A stretch of DNA of 46,834 nucleotides from Candidatus Dadabacteria bacterium (GTDB lineage Bacteria; Desulfobacterota_D; UBA1144; Nemesobacterales; Nemesobacteraceae): NCBI GenBank assembly GCA_026705445.1, contig JAPPAR010000010.1, positions 1 to 46,834 on the forward strand. The letters run 5' to 3'. Numbering within the stretch: position 1 is the stretch's first letter; every line of letters starts with the position of its first letter. The position numbers and the translations under genes are program-made. Shown here in pieces: positions 34,701 through 43,674 of this stretch. The notes below the pieces were generated by a model. It was not told where the DNA came from. It was given only the letters and a program-made list of their open reading frames with translations, and did not search any database.

Positions 34701-36378
34701 TCCCGGGAGAAAGGTTTACCCGTGGATAGCCAAGGTGAGACTCTCGACTCCGGGAGTGGGCCTCATATCGCCTCCCCCGCACCACGACATCTACTCGATC
34801 GAGGATCTGGCGCAACTCATCTACGATCTTAAAAACGCGAACAAGCATGCGAGGATAAACGTCAAGCTGGTTTCCGAGGTTGGCGTCGGTACCATAGCCG
34901 CCGGCGTGGCGAAGGGTCATGCGGACGTGATACTCATAAGCGGAACCTCTGGGGGAACGGGAGCATCCCCGCAAAGCAGCATACACCACGCGGGACTTCC
35001 CTGGGAACTGGGCATAGCCGAGACGCATCAGACGCTTGTTCTTAACAACCTTAGAAGCAGGGTGGTTCTTGAGACGGACGGTCAGATGAAAACCGGAAGG
35101 GATGTGGCCATTGCGGCCCTTCTGGGTGCCGAGGAATACGGGTTTTCCACGGCTCCGCTCATAGTTCTCGGATGCATAATGATGAGGGTCTGCCATCTTG
35201 ACACCTGTCCCGTGGGAGTTGCCACGCAAAACCCCGAGCTTCGAAAGAAATACACTGGAGATCCGGCGCACGTGGTCGATTTCATGCATTTTGTCGCCGC
35301 TGAGTTCCGCGAAATAATGGCGAAGATGGGTTTCCGGACCGTAAACGAGATGATAGGCAGAACGGACTGCCTCGAGATGAGAGAATCGCTTGATCACTGG
35401 AAGGCCAAAGGCATAGATATAAGCAGCATCCTCTTCCGTCCCGAAGTTCCGGAGGACTGGGGAACCTACTGCCAGATCGAACAGGACCACGGCATACAGA
35501 ACTCTCTTGATGAAACCGTCCTGATGGATCTATGCCGCCCGACGATTGAAAAGGGAGAGCGGGTCCGCGCCGATGTATCCATAAAAAATGTTAACAGAAC
35601 TGTAGGGACCATAGTTGGAAGCGAGCTTACGAGAAGATACGGCCTTGGTGGGCTTGAGGAGGATACGGTAAGGCTTCATTTCTCTGGTTCGGCGGGCCAA
35701 AGCTTCGGAGCCTTCGTTCCCAAGAGCATGACACTTATTCTCGAGGGCGACTCGAACGACTATACGGGAAAGGGGCTTTCTGGAGGGAAAATGATCATTT
35801 ATCCGCCGAAGGAGTCCACCTTCATTGCTGAGGAGAATATAATAATCGGGAACGTAGCGTTCTACGGCGCCACCGGAGGGGAAGCCTACGTGAGAGGTGT
35901 TGCCGGGGAGAGGTTCTGCGTGAGAAACAGCGGAGTCCGCGCCGTGGTGGAGGCTGTCGGGGATCACTGCTGCGAATACATGACCGGGGGCCGCGTCGTG
36001 GTGCTGGGTTCGACCGGGAGGAATTTTGCGGCCGGGATGTCGGGCGGCATGGCGTATGTTTACGATCCCGAGGGGGGTTTCCACGGAAGGTGCAATACCG
36101 AATCCGTGTTCCTTGAATTCGTGGAGGAGAATGACGAAGCGGAACTTCTTGGGATGGTAAGGAAACACCTTGAGTACACTGGAAGCGAGGTAGCGCGGCG
36201 GATATTGGAGAACTGGTCCGGGAGTCTTCCCAGATTCGTTAAGGTGATACCGAAAGACTACAAGAGAATGCTCGAGCACATAAACCGCGCGCAACAGAGC
36301 GGTCTTTCGGGTGACGAAGCCCTTATGGCTGCTTTTGAGGAGAACAAACGAGATCTCGCGCGCGTAAGCGGAAACTGA
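31780..36378 (+). CDS. gltB: Glutamate synthase large subunit (GltB)
   Basis: A 1,532-residue enzyme of ammonia assimilation, making two glutamates from glutamine and 2-oxoglutarate. Domains in order: an N-terminal class II glutaminase whose nucleophile is Cys22 after a 21-residue propeptide; a central domain; an FMN-binding TIM barrel (about 840-1200) with the 3Fe-4S ligands in C-x5-C-x4-C ('[12 protein letters not shown]', about 1131-1142); and the C-terminal Gly-rich beta-helix (about 1280-1480). gltD follows after 32 bases. The 5' leader is about 80 bases and can form a GTTGTT/AACAAC hairpin. Confidence 0.98.
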   Translation: MNFKKLPEKRGLYDPAFEHDSCGIGFVVNVKGTRSNSIIRDAITVLKNLEHRGACGCEPNTGDGAGILFQKPHAFFVDALESEGITLPSEEDYGVGMIFLSPDPSVEKKTKKRLEDVVAEEGQSILGWRTVPTDNSSLGATALGCEPGIRQIFIGRGDGTLAGDDFERRLYIIRKRAENEIKTAGSDEHFYVTSLSSRTIVYKGMLVTWQLVPYFPDLMSDLMESAIALVHSRFSTNTFPSWDRAHPYRYVIHNGEINTLRGNINWMHSRQAVLESKFYGDDIEKIFPVIAPEGSDSASFDNAMEFLCLSGYSIEHAVMMMIPEPWSKHESMSEEKKDFYRFHSCLMEPWDGPASIAFTDGEKVGAVLDRNGLRPTRYYVTKDDTVVLGSEVGVLDIPPERVSYKGRLLPGRMLLIDTREGRIVGDTELKERLSTEKPYGKWLRENMESFSGIMEGEPAETPPEYDSETLLTRQRVFGYTFEDLRILLGPMSKNAVEPVGAMGVDTPLAALSDESKLLYNYFKQMFAQVTNPAIDAIREELITGTMVTLGKTANILRPEAKSSEKLELETPFLTNPEIEKLKTIRGEKFRCEVIPTLFDPKKGDEGLEEALSGMFARADELIEKGANILVLSDRGFDAENAPIPALLAVSGLHHHLIKNGNRMRAALVVESGEPRETHHMALLIGYGASAVAPYMAYETLNGMIHQNMLVGISYEEAVSGYVKSLVKGIVKIMSKIGISTVQSYHGAQIFEALGLNTEFVGKYFTWTASRIQGVGIDVIAEESIKRHSKAYAERDVETATLETGGVYRWRPDGERHMYHPRTVHKLQEACQTRSYEKFKEYTKLANDEEKEHFTLRGLMELKYSDNPVPLDEVESVESICRRFKTGAMSYGAISKEAHESLAIAMNRIGAKSNTGEGGEDSDRYTPDPNGDLRRSAIKQVASGRFGVTSEYLVNSDEIQIKIAQGAKPGEGGQLPGRKVYPWIAKVRLSTPGVGLISPPPHHDIYSIEDLAQLIYDLKNANKHARINVKLVSEVGVGTIAAGVAKGHADVILISGTSGGTGASPQSSIHHAGLPWELGIAETHQTLVLNNLRSRVVLETDGQMKTGRDVAIAALLGAEEYGFSTAPLIVLGCIMMRVCHLDTCPVGVATQNPELRKKYTGDPAHVVDFMHFVAAEFREIMAKMGFRTVNEMIGRTDCLEMRESLDHWKAKGIDISSILFRPEVPEDWGTYCQIEQDHGIQNSLDETVLMDLCRPTIEKGERVRADVSIKNVNRTVGTIVGSELTRRYGLGGLEEDTVRLHFSGSAGQSFGAFVPKSMTLILEGDSNDYTGKGLSGGKMIIYPPKESTFIAEENIIIGNVAFYGATGGEAYVRGVAGERFCVRNSGVRAVVEAVGDHCCEYMTGGRVVVLGSTGRNFAAGMSGGMAYVYDPEGGFHGRCNTESVFLEFVEENDEAELLGMVRKHLEYTGSEVARRILENWSGSLPRFVKVIPKDYKRMLEHINRAQQSGLSGDEALMAAFEENKRDLARVSGN

Positions 36379-36410
36379 CACGGAAGCTCTGACGGAGGAG
36401 AAGTTTTTCA

Positions 36411-37895
36411 ATGGGTGATCCCACAGGTTTTATGAATTATAAAAGGAAGCTCGGGCCTGACAGGGATCCTGCCCGCAGAATCGCCGACTGGGACGAGTTT
36501 CACGGCCATCTCCCCGAAAAAGAGCTTGCCACTCAGGGCGCAAGGTGCATGGACTGCGGGGTCCCCTTCTGCCAGACGGGCCAGATAATCGGCGGCATGA
36601 CCTCCGGATGCCCCATAAACAACCTTATACCCGAGTGGAACGACCTGATTTATTCGGGACTCTGGAGAGAGGCTCTCGAGAGACTTCACAAGACGAACAA
36701 TTTCCCCGAGTTCACGGGCCGGATATGCCCCGCTCCCTGCGAGGGGTCGTGCGTTCTGGGCATTAACGAGCCCGCGGTCACCATAAAAAGCATAGAGTGC
36801 GCCATAGTCGACAGGGGTTTTGAGGAAGGATGGATAACCCCCGAGCCCCCCGAGATCAGAACCGGGAAGAAAATCGCCGTCATAGGCTCCGGGCCCGCGG
36901 GACTTTCCTGCGCCGCGCAACTTAACAAGGCGGGACACCTGGTCACCGTGTTTGAGAGGGACGACCGCATCGGCGGACTGCTCATGTATGGAATTCCCAA
37001 CCCCCACCTCGACAAGAAGATAGTCGACCGCCGCGTCAATATACTCGCGGAGGAGGGAATCGAGTTCGTCACCAACACGGAAGTGGGAAAGGATATCGAC
37101 GGAAACGAGCTCGTGGAGAACTTTGACGCGGTCGTGATATGCACGGGAGCTACGAAGCCCAGGGATCTTCCGATTGAGGGAAGGGACCTTGACGGAATCC
37201 ACTTTGCTATGGAGTTCCTGAGGGCCAACACGAAGAGCCTTCTTGACAGTGGGCTCGCCGACGGCCGCTACATCTCCGCCGCGGATAAGGACGTTATCAT
37301 TCTCGGGGGCGGCGATACCGGAACCGACTGCGTCGCGACATCCATGAGACACGGATGCAGGAGCCTTCTTCAGTTCGAAATACTTCCCAAGCCTCCGCTC
37401 GAAAGGGCTGCGGATAACCCGTGGCCGCAATGGCCTAGGGTGTACAGGCTTGATTACGGCCAACAGGAGGCCATGGCGGTTTTCGGAGAAGATCCGAGAA
37501 GGTACCAGGTTCTTACCAAAAGATTCGTAGGAGACGCAGAGGGCAGGCTGGCGGAACTTGAGACCGTACGCATTGAGTGGTACATGGGGGATGACGGAAG
37601 GATGACTTTTCGGGAAGTTGAGGGTTCCGAGCAGAAATGGCCATGCGGTCTAGTGCTTTTGGCCCTCGGATTCTTGGGACCCGAACAGGAACTCCTCCAG
37701 CAGATGAATATCCATACCGACGAGCGCTCAAACGCCATGGCGGAATACGGAAAGTACATGACGAATGTCGAGGGAGTTTTCGCCGCGGGGGACTCGCGCA
37801 GGGGGCAAAGCCTTGTGGTGTGGGCTATAAACGAGGGAAGAGAAGCCGCAAGAGAGTGCGACAGGTATCTTATGGGGTCAACCGATCTTCCATAA
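36411..37895 (+). CDS. gltD: Glutamate synthase small subunit (GltD)
   Basis: A 494-residue flavoprotein that passes electrons from NAD(P)H to GltB. The N-terminal Cys clusters for 4Fe-4S centres are in 'CMDCGVPFC' (44-52) and 'CPAPCEGSC' (about 105-113). The FAD Rossmann motif G-S-G-P-A-G is near 162-167, and the NAD(P)H motif '[11 protein letters not shown]' near 296-306. ATG 36411 follows GGAGGAG. It is co-transcribed with gltB; tyrS follows after 34 bases. Confidence 0.97.
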   Translation: MGDPTGFMNYKRKLGPDRDPARRIADWDEFHGHLPEKELATQGARCMDCGVPFCQTGQIIGGMTSGCPINNLIPEWNDLIYSGLWREALERLHKTNNFPEFTGRICPAPCEGSCVLGINEPAVTIKSIECAIVDRGFEEGWITPEPPEIRTGKKIAVIGSGPAGLSCAAQLNKAGHLVTVFERDDRIGGLLMYGIPNPHLDKKIVDRRVNILAEEGIEFVTNTEVGKDIDGNELVENFDAVVICTGATKPRDLPIEGRDLDGIHFAMEFLRANTKSLLDSGLADGRYISAADKDVIILGGGDTGTDCVATSMRHGCRSLLQFEILPKPPLERAADNPWPQWPRVYRLDYGQQEAMAVFGEDPRRYQVLTKRFVGDAEGRLAELETVRIEWYMGDDGRMTFREVEGSEQKWPCGLVLLALGFLGPEQELLQQMNIHTDERSNAMAEYGKYMTNVEGVFAAGDSRRGQSLVVWAINEGREAARECDRYLMGSTDLP

Positions 37896-37929
37896 ATAGG
37901 CTAAACCCGCTGCGAGGAGGAATTTCCAG

Positions 37930-39129
37930 ATGGCCTTCGCTGATCCTAAAGAACAATTAAAGGTAATAAGACGGGGAACCGAGGCGATAATTCCCGAAGA
38001 GGAGCTTCTTTTGAAGCTCGAAGCTTCAAGAGAGAACGACCGTCCCCTGAAGGTAAAGGCAGGGTTTGACCCCACCTCTCCCGACCTGCATCTGGGTCAC
38101 GGGATAATCCTCAAGAAGCTCCGCGATTTTCAGACTCTGGGCCACGAGGTTCTTTTCCTGATAGGGGATTTCACCGCCTACATAGGAGACCCCTCCGGCA
38201 GGAGCGAAACCCGCCCCTCGATTTCAAAAGAAGAGATAATCAAGAATTCAAGGACCTACGAACGTCAGGTTTTCAGGGTTCTTGACAGAAAAAAGACCCA
38301 GATTCTTTCAAACTCCCGCTGGCTCAGCAACCTCGATCCAGAAGAGTTCCTCGGGCTTACCTCTCTGGTTAACGTATCGCGGATACTTGACCGGGATGAT
38401 TTCTCAAAGAGGTACAGGGAGGGAGTGTCCATTTCCCTCAGGGAGTTCATATATCCCCTGGTGCAGGCGTACGACTCGGTGCAGATGCACTGCGACGTTG
38501 AACTTGGCGGTACGGATCAGACCTTCAACATACTGCTCGGCCGCGATTTCCAGAGACATTACGGACAATCTCCGCAGGTAGGAGTCTTTCTTCCAATACT
38601 TGAGGGAACGGATGGGGTAAAGAAGATGTCAAAGTCACTTGGAAACTATATAGGTCTTGACGAATCTCCGCAGGATATATACGGGAAAATGATGTCGATT
38701 TCTGACGACCTTATGTGGAGATACTATCTTCTTTTAAGCACCTGCAATGAAAAAAAGATACGAAAACTAAGAACCGAGCATCCTATGGATGCAAAAAAAG
38801 GGCTTGCCAAGGAAATCGTTTCCTGGCTCCATGACACCCGGGGTGCCCTTGAAGCCGAACGGGATTTTGAAACCAAGTTCTCAAAGAGATCTTTTCCAGA
38901 AGACGCAAAGGAAAAAGACTACGTTGCCGGCTCCCGAAAGGTAGTTGATCTTGTTATAGGAGTGTCCGATTCCGTCAGCACTAAAGGGGAGGCTAAAAGG
39001 CTCATATCCCAGGGAGGACTTGTCATAGACGCAGAGAAGTACACCGATCCGAATTCGGAATTTCCCGACAAAGTCGCTTTCGAGGTTAAAATCGGAAAAA
39101 AAGAGTTCCTGAAAGTCGTTATCAAGTAA
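37930..39129 (+). CDS. tyrS: Tyrosyl-tRNA synthetase
   Basis: A 399-residue class I synthetase of the TyrZ-like subgroup. The HIGH motif appears as H-L-G-H at 54-57 and the KMSKS loop as K-M-S-K-S near 236-240. A C-terminal S4 RNA-binding domain (about 335-399) contacts tRNA-Tyr. GAGGAGG lies 8 bases before ATG 37930. It follows gltD closely and may share its transcript. RNase P RNA converges from the other strand. Confidence 0.97.
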   Translation: MAFADPKEQLKVIRRGTEAIIPEEELLLKLEASRENDRPLKVKAGFDPTSPDLHLGHGIILKKLRDFQTLGHEVLFLIGDFTAYIGDPSGRSETRPSISKEEIIKNSRTYERQVFRVLDRKKTQILSNSRWLSNLDPEEFLGLTSLVNVSRILDRDDFSKRYREGVSISLREFIYPLVQAYDSVQMHCDVELGGTDQTFNILLGRDFQRHYGQSPQVGVFLPILEGTDGVKKMSKSLGNYIGLDESPQDIYGKMMSISDDLMWRYYLLLSTCNEKKIRKLRTEHPMDAKKGLAKEIVSWLHDTRGALEAERDFETKFSKRSFPEDAKEKDYVAGSRKVVDLVIGVSDSVSTKGEAKRLISQGGLVIDAEKYTDPNSEFPDKVAFEVKIGKKEFLKVVIK

Positions 39130-39197
39130 TCAGGCCCGGTTTCTTTCCAGATAATTCTGACCGTATCGAACCTGTCTACGCGAGAATAGCGAAAGGA

Positions 39198-39563
39198 AGC
39201 GAGTCAGCCTGTAAGCCGAGTTCTGTCAAGTACGGTCATCCATCTGAGATATCTGTTGCCAGGATACCTTAAGCGACTACCCGAAAACCAGGACGGGCCG
39301 CCCTGACCGGACAGTTGTCCGGACGTTTTCCTATTTGTCTTTCTTCAGGCGGGGTTTGCCTTGCCTCCTCCATCACTTTCGGAGCGGTGGTCTCTTACAC
39401 CACCTTTTCACCCTTACCGGGACGCCTGCGGCGCCCAGGCGGTATGCTTTCTGCTGCACTTTCCGTTGTCTCGCGACACCTGGTCGTTAACCAGCGCCCT
39501 GCCCTGCGAAGCTCGGACTTTCCTCCCGCGTACAAGCCGCGGGCGACCGCCCGGCCGACTCGC
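39198..39563 (-). ncRNA. rnpB: RNase P RNA (bacterial A type)
   Basis: The catalytic RNA that trims 5' leaders of pre-tRNAs. On the minus strand the conserved 5' block GAGGAAAGTCCGAGC, the central AGAAAGC/GTAAGGGTGAAA blocks, and the 3' block ACAGAACTCGGCTTACAGGC are all present. The ends pair as helix P1 (39553-39563 with 39198-39208, one G-U), which sets the borders at about 366 bases. The 5' end abuts the rnhA stop codon, so its promoter lies inside rnhA or upstream of the zinc-ribbon gene. Confidence 0.95.
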
Positions 39564-39979
39564 TAATCATTAAAATATCTATCTATCGCCTCGTTCGCAA
39601 GACTGTCAGCTTCTACGTTATTCTCCCTGGGGATATATTCTATATCGAGTGCCGGAAGGGATGAAGCGAGTTTTTTCGCTTCCGAGTGAAGTATTCTAAG
39701 CTTTGAATCCTTTACTTTCCATAGCCCGTTCATCTGGCTTGCGACAAGCTGGGAATCGGTGTGGATTTTCACTTGGAGGCGGCCTTCAGCCACGAGATAA
39801 CCGAGCGCTTTTATGAGCGCCTTGTATTCCGCCTCGTTGTTCGTTCCCCTGCCGATATACTCCCTTATTTCCTCTCTTGTTCCGTCCGGGCGGATAACAA
39901 GAACCCCGATTCCGGATTCTCCTGGGTTTCCCCTTGACGCTCCGTCTATATAGACTTCGGTTGTTTTCTCTGAGGTCAT
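39563..39979 (-). CDS. rnhA: Ribonuclease HI family protein
   Basis: A 138-residue RNase H that cuts RNA in RNA-DNA hybrids. The four metal-binding acids are visible: Asp12 (I-D-G-A-S-R-G-N-P-G), Glu49 (N-N-E-A-E-Y), Asp75 (H-T-D-S-Q) and Asp125 (E-A-D-S-L-A). It lies 30 bases after the zinc-ribbon gene, and its stop codon touches the 5' end of RNase P RNA. The three are probably one transcription unit. Confidence 0.94.
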   Translation of the reverse strand: MTSEKTTEVYIDGASRGNPGESGIGVLVIRPDGTREEIREYIGRGTNNEAEYKALIKALGYLVAEGRLQVKIHTDSQLVASQMNGLWKVKDSKLRILHSEAKKLASSLPALDIEYIPRENNVEADSLANEAIDRYFND

Positions 39980-40009
39980 GTTTTTAATTTGGATAACCGC
40001 ATCAAACGG

Positions 40010-40711
40010 TTACGGGTTTGTGTAAAGAATCTTCTTGCAGTTCGGACACTGAACCAGTTTTGTCTGTTTCAGTATTTCGTTGTAGAGCTGAGGCGGAATG
40101 TTTATGTTGCAACTCGTGCACTGCTCGTTTTCGGCAAGCGCAAGCGCCCTGCCGTTTCTTTTGAAGATTCTTTCGTAAAGCGGAAGTATTTTGGGGTCTA
40201 TGGTAGAGAGGATTTCACTTTTTTCCTTTTCCGCCGGTTTACGGGAAATCTCGAGTTCTTCGATCTTTTTTTCTTTTTCCGCAATCTGCCCCGCGTATTG
40301 CTCTTTTAGAGTCGCGTAGTTTTCCTTTTCTTCGGTGAGTGTCGCCTCGGTCTCTTCGATTTCCGCCATTACCGAGATCGTGCGGTCTTCTATCTCGAAG
40401 TTTTCTTTTCTGGTATCGGTTATTTCCTTCTGAAGCGCCTCGTATTCCTTGTGGGTCTTTATGGCAAAAAGCCTTTCCTCGGATTTTTTTATGGATTCTT
40501 GATTGGAGAGAAGAGAGGATTCAAGACCGTCTCTTTGCGCCTTGAGTTCTGAGAGAGAGGTTTCCTTGAGATTTATCGATTCTTCTTTTCCAAGGAGGTC
40601 TTTTTTAAGGTCGTCAATTTCGTTTGGATATCTCTCGAGCCCTTCAGTTAGCTCTCTGATTCTTAAGTCAACTGTCTGAAGTTTCTGCAGGCTTTCAATA
40701 TGCTGTTGCAT
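40010..40711 (-). CDS. Coiled-coil protein with C4 zinc ribbon
   Basis: A 233-residue protein: a long antiparallel-type coiled coil (about 1-175, heptad-rich in E, K, L) followed by a C-terminal zinc ribbon with C-T-S-C and C-P-N-C knuckles (about 198-225). This matches the zf-RING_7/DUF164 family, proposed to bind nucleic acid. Start ATG 40711 is just downstream of a long inverted repeat. It is first in zinc-ribbon/rnhA/rnpB, a grouping that suggests an RNA-linked role. Confidence 0.88.
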   Translation of the reverse strand: MQQHIESLQKLQTVDLRIRELTEGLERYPNEIDDLKKDLLGKEESINLKETSLSELKAQRDGLESSLLSNQESIKKSEERLFAIKTHKEYEALQKEITDTRKENFEIEDRTISVMAEIEETEATLTEEKENYATLKEQYAGQIAEKEKKIEELEISRKPAEKEKSEILSTIDPKILPLYERIFKRNGRALALAENEQCTSCNINIPPQLYNEILKQTKLVQCPNCKKILYTNP

Positions 40712-40727
40712 AATTTTTTATTTCAGG

Positions 40728-40796
40728 CGAAGCAATCCCGATGTGCTTTTTAGGGGGAAAATGGTATTTCGGGGGCTTTTGGATGGGGTTGCTTCG
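40728..40796. repeat. 12-bp inverted repeat with long loop, upstream of zinc-ribbon gene
   Basis: CGAAGCAATCCC (40728-40739) and GGGGTTGCTTCG (40785-40796) are complementary with one G-U pair and enclose 45 bases. The structure lies between the tRNA gene and the zinc-ribbon start, 16 bases from the ATG. It could be a leader structure or tRNA-processing/termination element. Confidence 0.45.
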
Positions 40797-40838
40797 GCTT
40801 TCTCTTTATTGACCTTCATGGTCTCTGTTTCTCAATTC

Positions 40839-40912
<74 letters not shown>

Positions 40913-40931
40913 TAATAAAACTAGGAAACAC

Positions 40932-40959
40932 AATATAGTTGATCGAATTTTTTTGTCAA
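40932..40959 (-). promoter_or_regulatory. Predicted promoter of the tRNA gene
   Basis: On the minus strand TTGACA (40959-40954), a 16-base spacer and TATATT (40937-40932) lie just upstream of the tRNA, placing the start about 12 bases before its 5' end. Confidence 0.65.
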
Positions 40960-41006
40960 ATTATCATTTCAAAAAGTGTAAAAACCGGTATTTAGGCCTA
41001 CTGTGC

Positions 41007-41783
41007 TTACCGGAAAACAAGAAGATTTTCGCTTCTGGGGTCCCATGAACCCCTTACTTTAAATACCGACGAGAGAAGCTTTTCGGAAAGCACGCGGGAC
41101 GGTTCTCCCAAGGCTGCGACTCGTCCATTTTCAAGTACAAGGATCCTTTCGCAGAATTTGCTCGCAAGATCAAGGTCGTGGAGAACGGCCACGACCCCTT
41201 TTCCTTCTTGAGCTAGCGACTCGAGCAGTTCCATGAGGGCGAACTTGTGGTGTATGTCAAGGTGGGAGGATGGCTCGTCAAGGAAAATAAAATCGGTTTC
41301 CTGCGCAAGAACCCTTGCGATCGACACTCTCTGCTGCTCTCCTCCCGAGAGTGTCGTTACTTTTCTTCGAGAAAACCCTTCCAGATCCACAAGCGAAAGG
41401 CAATCCTCGGCGCGCTTTATATCTTCTGTGCTTTCGCTTTCGAAAATTCCCAGGTACGGATACCTTCCCGTAAGTACTACCTCAAGCACGCTCAGCGGAA
41501 AATCAAAATACGAGGTTTGGGGGAGAAACGATATTTTTTTGTAAAGCTCTTTTGCTTCGTATCCCGAGATATCCTCTCCGTCAAGCAGAATGTGGCCTCC
41601 GGTGGGATTGATTATACGGGCAAGAAGGCGAAGAAGCGTGGATTTCCCCGTGCCGTTGGGGCCGACTATGCCCAGAAACTCGTTTCTTTTGATCTCGAAG
41701 CTTACGTCATCAACTATGATTTTTCCGTTTACTCCGTAACTGAGCCCCGATGTTTTTAAGAGTTCTCTTTGCATTTTACGCAA
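41007..41783 (-). CDS. ABC importer ATPase, iron-siderophore/heme/B12 type
   Basis: A 258-residue FecE/BtuD-type ATPase. Walker A GPNGTGKST is at about 39-47, the signature LSGGEQQRVSIAR near 142-154, and Walker B 'FIFLDEPSSHLD' near 163-174. It powers the type II importer formed with the permease upstream, whose stop it overlaps by 8 bases. The start is ATG 41783 or the in-frame ATG 41774. It is the last gene of the four-gene minus-strand run. Confidence 0.93.
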   Translation of the reverse strand: MRKMQRELLKTSGLSYGVNGKIIVDDVSFEIKRNEFLGIVGPNGTGKSTLLRLLARIINPTGGHILLDGEDISGYEAKELYKKISFLPQTSYFDFPLSVLEVVLTGRYPYLGIFESESTEDIKRAEDCLSLVDLEGFSRRKVTTLSGGEQQRVSIARVLAQETDFIFLDEPSSHLDIHHKFALMELLESLAQEGKGVVAVLHDLDLASKFCERILVLENGRVAALGEPSRVLSEKLLSSVFKVRGSWDPRSENLLVFR

Positions 41784-42813
41784 GTCCTCTCCCGCTGAAA
41801 TTTCGCCTCAGCAGAAACACGAAGAAAGGAACTCCGATGAAGGAAGTGATTATCCCGAGGCGAAGTTCCTCAGGGCTCATGACGGTTCTTGCTATAAGAT
41901 CCGCTGCGGGCAGAAATATGGCTCCGGCAATAAAACTTGCGGGCAGGAGCCGGCGATGATCTACTCCGATCAGCAATCTTATTGAGTGTGGAATTATAAG
42001 TCCGACGAACCCCACGATGCCGCTTACCGCCACGCTTGCTCCAACTATTAGGGAACTCAGGACTATGAGATGCTTGGTCGTTTTCTCTATGTCGATACCG
42101 ACGGTCTTCGCTGTCTCGTAGCCTAGAAGTCTTGCGTTTAGGTTCTTAGCGTAAAAAAGCAGCATAACCGAGGCGGCAAGCACGGGAACCGCTGCCATTG
42201 CGAAATGCGTCCATGTGCGCGAGTCGACTCCGCCCATTATCCAGAAAAGCATTTCCTTCATTGACCACGCGTTTGATACCGAAAGCACGAAAGTCGTGAG
42301 AGAGACAAAAAGTGTTCCTAGTGCTACCCCGCAGAGAAGAAGCGTCGTATTCTCGACAAACCCCCTGTAACGTGATATTCCGTAGACTGCGTATGCCGTG
42401 AGGAGTGTGCCTGCAAACGCAGCGAGAGGGAGCAGAAGAAACCACTGCTGATGAATACCGGTGTAGATCACCAGAACGGCGAAAAAAGCCCCTCCGCTTG
42501 ACCAGCCCAGTATTCCAGGTTCAGCAAGGGGGTTTCTGAACATCGCCTGCATTACCGCTCCCACAATTGAGAGTCCTCCTCCTATGGTGGCGGCGAGAAG
42601 AACCCTGGGGAGCCTAACGTTCCAAACGATAAGTTCCTGTGATTTTTCGATTCCCGCTCCGGTATCAAGCCAGAGCAGCTTGCCGGCTATCACGCTGACT
42701 ACCTTGTCAAACGGAACACTCACCGCCCCGAGCGATACGCACACAATGACGGTCAACAGAAGCAGGGAGGCGAGTACTACGTATACGGAAAGCGTTTTCT
42801 TACCGGTCGGCAT
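41776..42813 (-). CDS. FecCD-family ABC permease
   Basis: A 345-residue inner-membrane permease with about ten hydrophobic helices. The segments 'LPRVLLAATIGGGLSIVGAVMQAMFRNPLAEPGILG' (about 69-105) and 'GFVGLIIPHSIRLLIGVDHR' (about 265-285) are FecCD/BtuC hallmarks. It should move ferric siderophore, heme or cobalamin; sequence alone does not decide. It overlaps the binding-protein gene by 14 bases and the ATPase gene by 8. Confidence 0.94.
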   Translation of the reverse strand: MPTGKKTLSVYVVLASLLLLTVIVCVSLGAVSVPFDKVVSVIAGKLLWLDTGAGIEKSQELIVWNVRLPRVLLAATIGGGLSIVGAVMQAMFRNPLAEPGILGWSSGGAFFAVLVIYTGIHQQWFLLLPLAAFAGTLLTAYAVYGISRYRGFVENTTLLLCGVALGTLFVSLTTFVLSVSNAWSMKEMLFWIMGGVDSRTWTHFAMAAVPVLAASVMLLFYAKNLNARLLGYETAKTVGIDIEKTTKHLIVLSSLIVGASVAVSGIVGFVGLIIPHSIRLLIGVDHRRLLPASFIAGAIFLPAADLIARTVMSPEELRLGIITSFIGVPFFVFLLRRNFSGRGLA

Positions 42814-43654
42814 TGTTCTCTGCTCTGAATATCAGGTTCACCAGATCAATTACGGCCCGTGCCGCATAATGAGACGCGGCGTCTAGATGTTTTCCCGCGA
42901 CGACTATGATCTTCTTGTCTCTGAAGGCGGAATTTTTGAACATCTGGCCCACAAAATCCGGGTGAGATGGATTATAACTACTTGTAAGCACTAGGTCAGG
43001 GTTGTTCTGGATTACGTATTCGGTAGATATGTTGCTGTGTCCGCTTAGCCCGAGGCGTGCCGGGAGGTTTATGGCTCCGGAACTTTCTATTATGTCGTTT
43101 ATGGTTGAGCGTTTGCCGACCGTGAACCCTGGAGCTCCGTAGAAAAGAACCGTCGGGGCTTTTGCGTGAGGCGGAATCTTTTCCCTGGCATCCGCGATCT
43201 GGGCTTCCATTTTTTTTACGAGGTTTTTCGCCGCGGCTTCCTCGCAGACAGCCTCTCCAACCAGTTCTATATTCTTTTTTATGCTCTCAAGAGAGGCGAT
43301 TTCGTGGAGCACCAGTACTTTTATTCCCGCTGCCTCAAGATGCGCGCGTATGTTCGGGTTAGTGTGACCCGCGACTATCACGAGATCCGGAGATTTTGCA
43401 ATTACCTGCTCGAGGTTTGCTTGGACCTGCGGAATTCCCCGCGCTTTTTCCACGACGTTTGAGATCAGCGGGTCGGTCGAGAAATAGGTAAGCGCAGCTA
43501 TTTTCTTTCTGTCGCCGATTATATCGACTAGGATTTCATCTGAAGCCAAAGTGAGCGATATTATGCTTTTTGGGCAGTGCGGTTTTGCTAGGCATACAAC
43601 TGGCGCGGCGAAGAGGGCGAACAGAAACGCCGCGAACAGATTTTTGATGCTCAC
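42800..43654 (-). CDS. Periplasmic binding protein of the iron/heme/B12 importer
   Basis: A 284-residue class III binding protein with a signal peptide (1-23, 'FALFAAPVVCLAKP'; the Cys could make it a lipoprotein). The body fits the BtuF/FhuD fold: 'IISLTLASDEILVDIIGDRKKIAALTYFS' near the N-terminus and 'SPDLVIVAGHTNP' (about 88-100). The start is GTG 43654. It is 20 bases downstream of the oxidoreductase gene and overlaps the permease gene, so all four are probably co-transcribed. Confidence 0.88.
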   Translation of the reverse strand: MSIKNLFAAFLFALFAAPVVCLAKPHCPKSIISLTLASDEILVDIIGDRKKIAALTYFSTDPLISNVVEKARGIPQVQANLEQVIAKSPDLVIVAGHTNPNIRAHLEAAGIKVLVLHEIASLESIKKNIELVGEAVCEEAAAKNLVKKMEAQIADAREKIPPHAKAPTVLFYGAPGFTVGKRSTINDIIESSGAINLPARLGLSGHSNISTEYVIQNNPDLVLTSSYNPSHPDFVGQMFKNSAFRDKKIIVVAGKHLDAASHYAARAVIDLVNLIFRAENNADR

Positions 43655-43674
43655 CTTGAAAATCAGGCTTTTCC

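Noticed and set aside
34540-35490. Long open frame on the minus strand inside gltB
   Set aside because: It lies fully opposite the FMN/Fe-S part of gltB, lacks any family motif, and follows from the GC-rich codon pattern of the real gene.
36408-37463. 351-codon minus-strand frame opposite gltD
   Set aside because: gltD motifs are unambiguous on the plus strand; the antisense frame has no recognisable domain or ribosome site.
40931-41006. Terminator after the ABC importer operon
   Set aside because: The region is AT-rich but I could not find a stable stem followed by a T-run on the minus strand.
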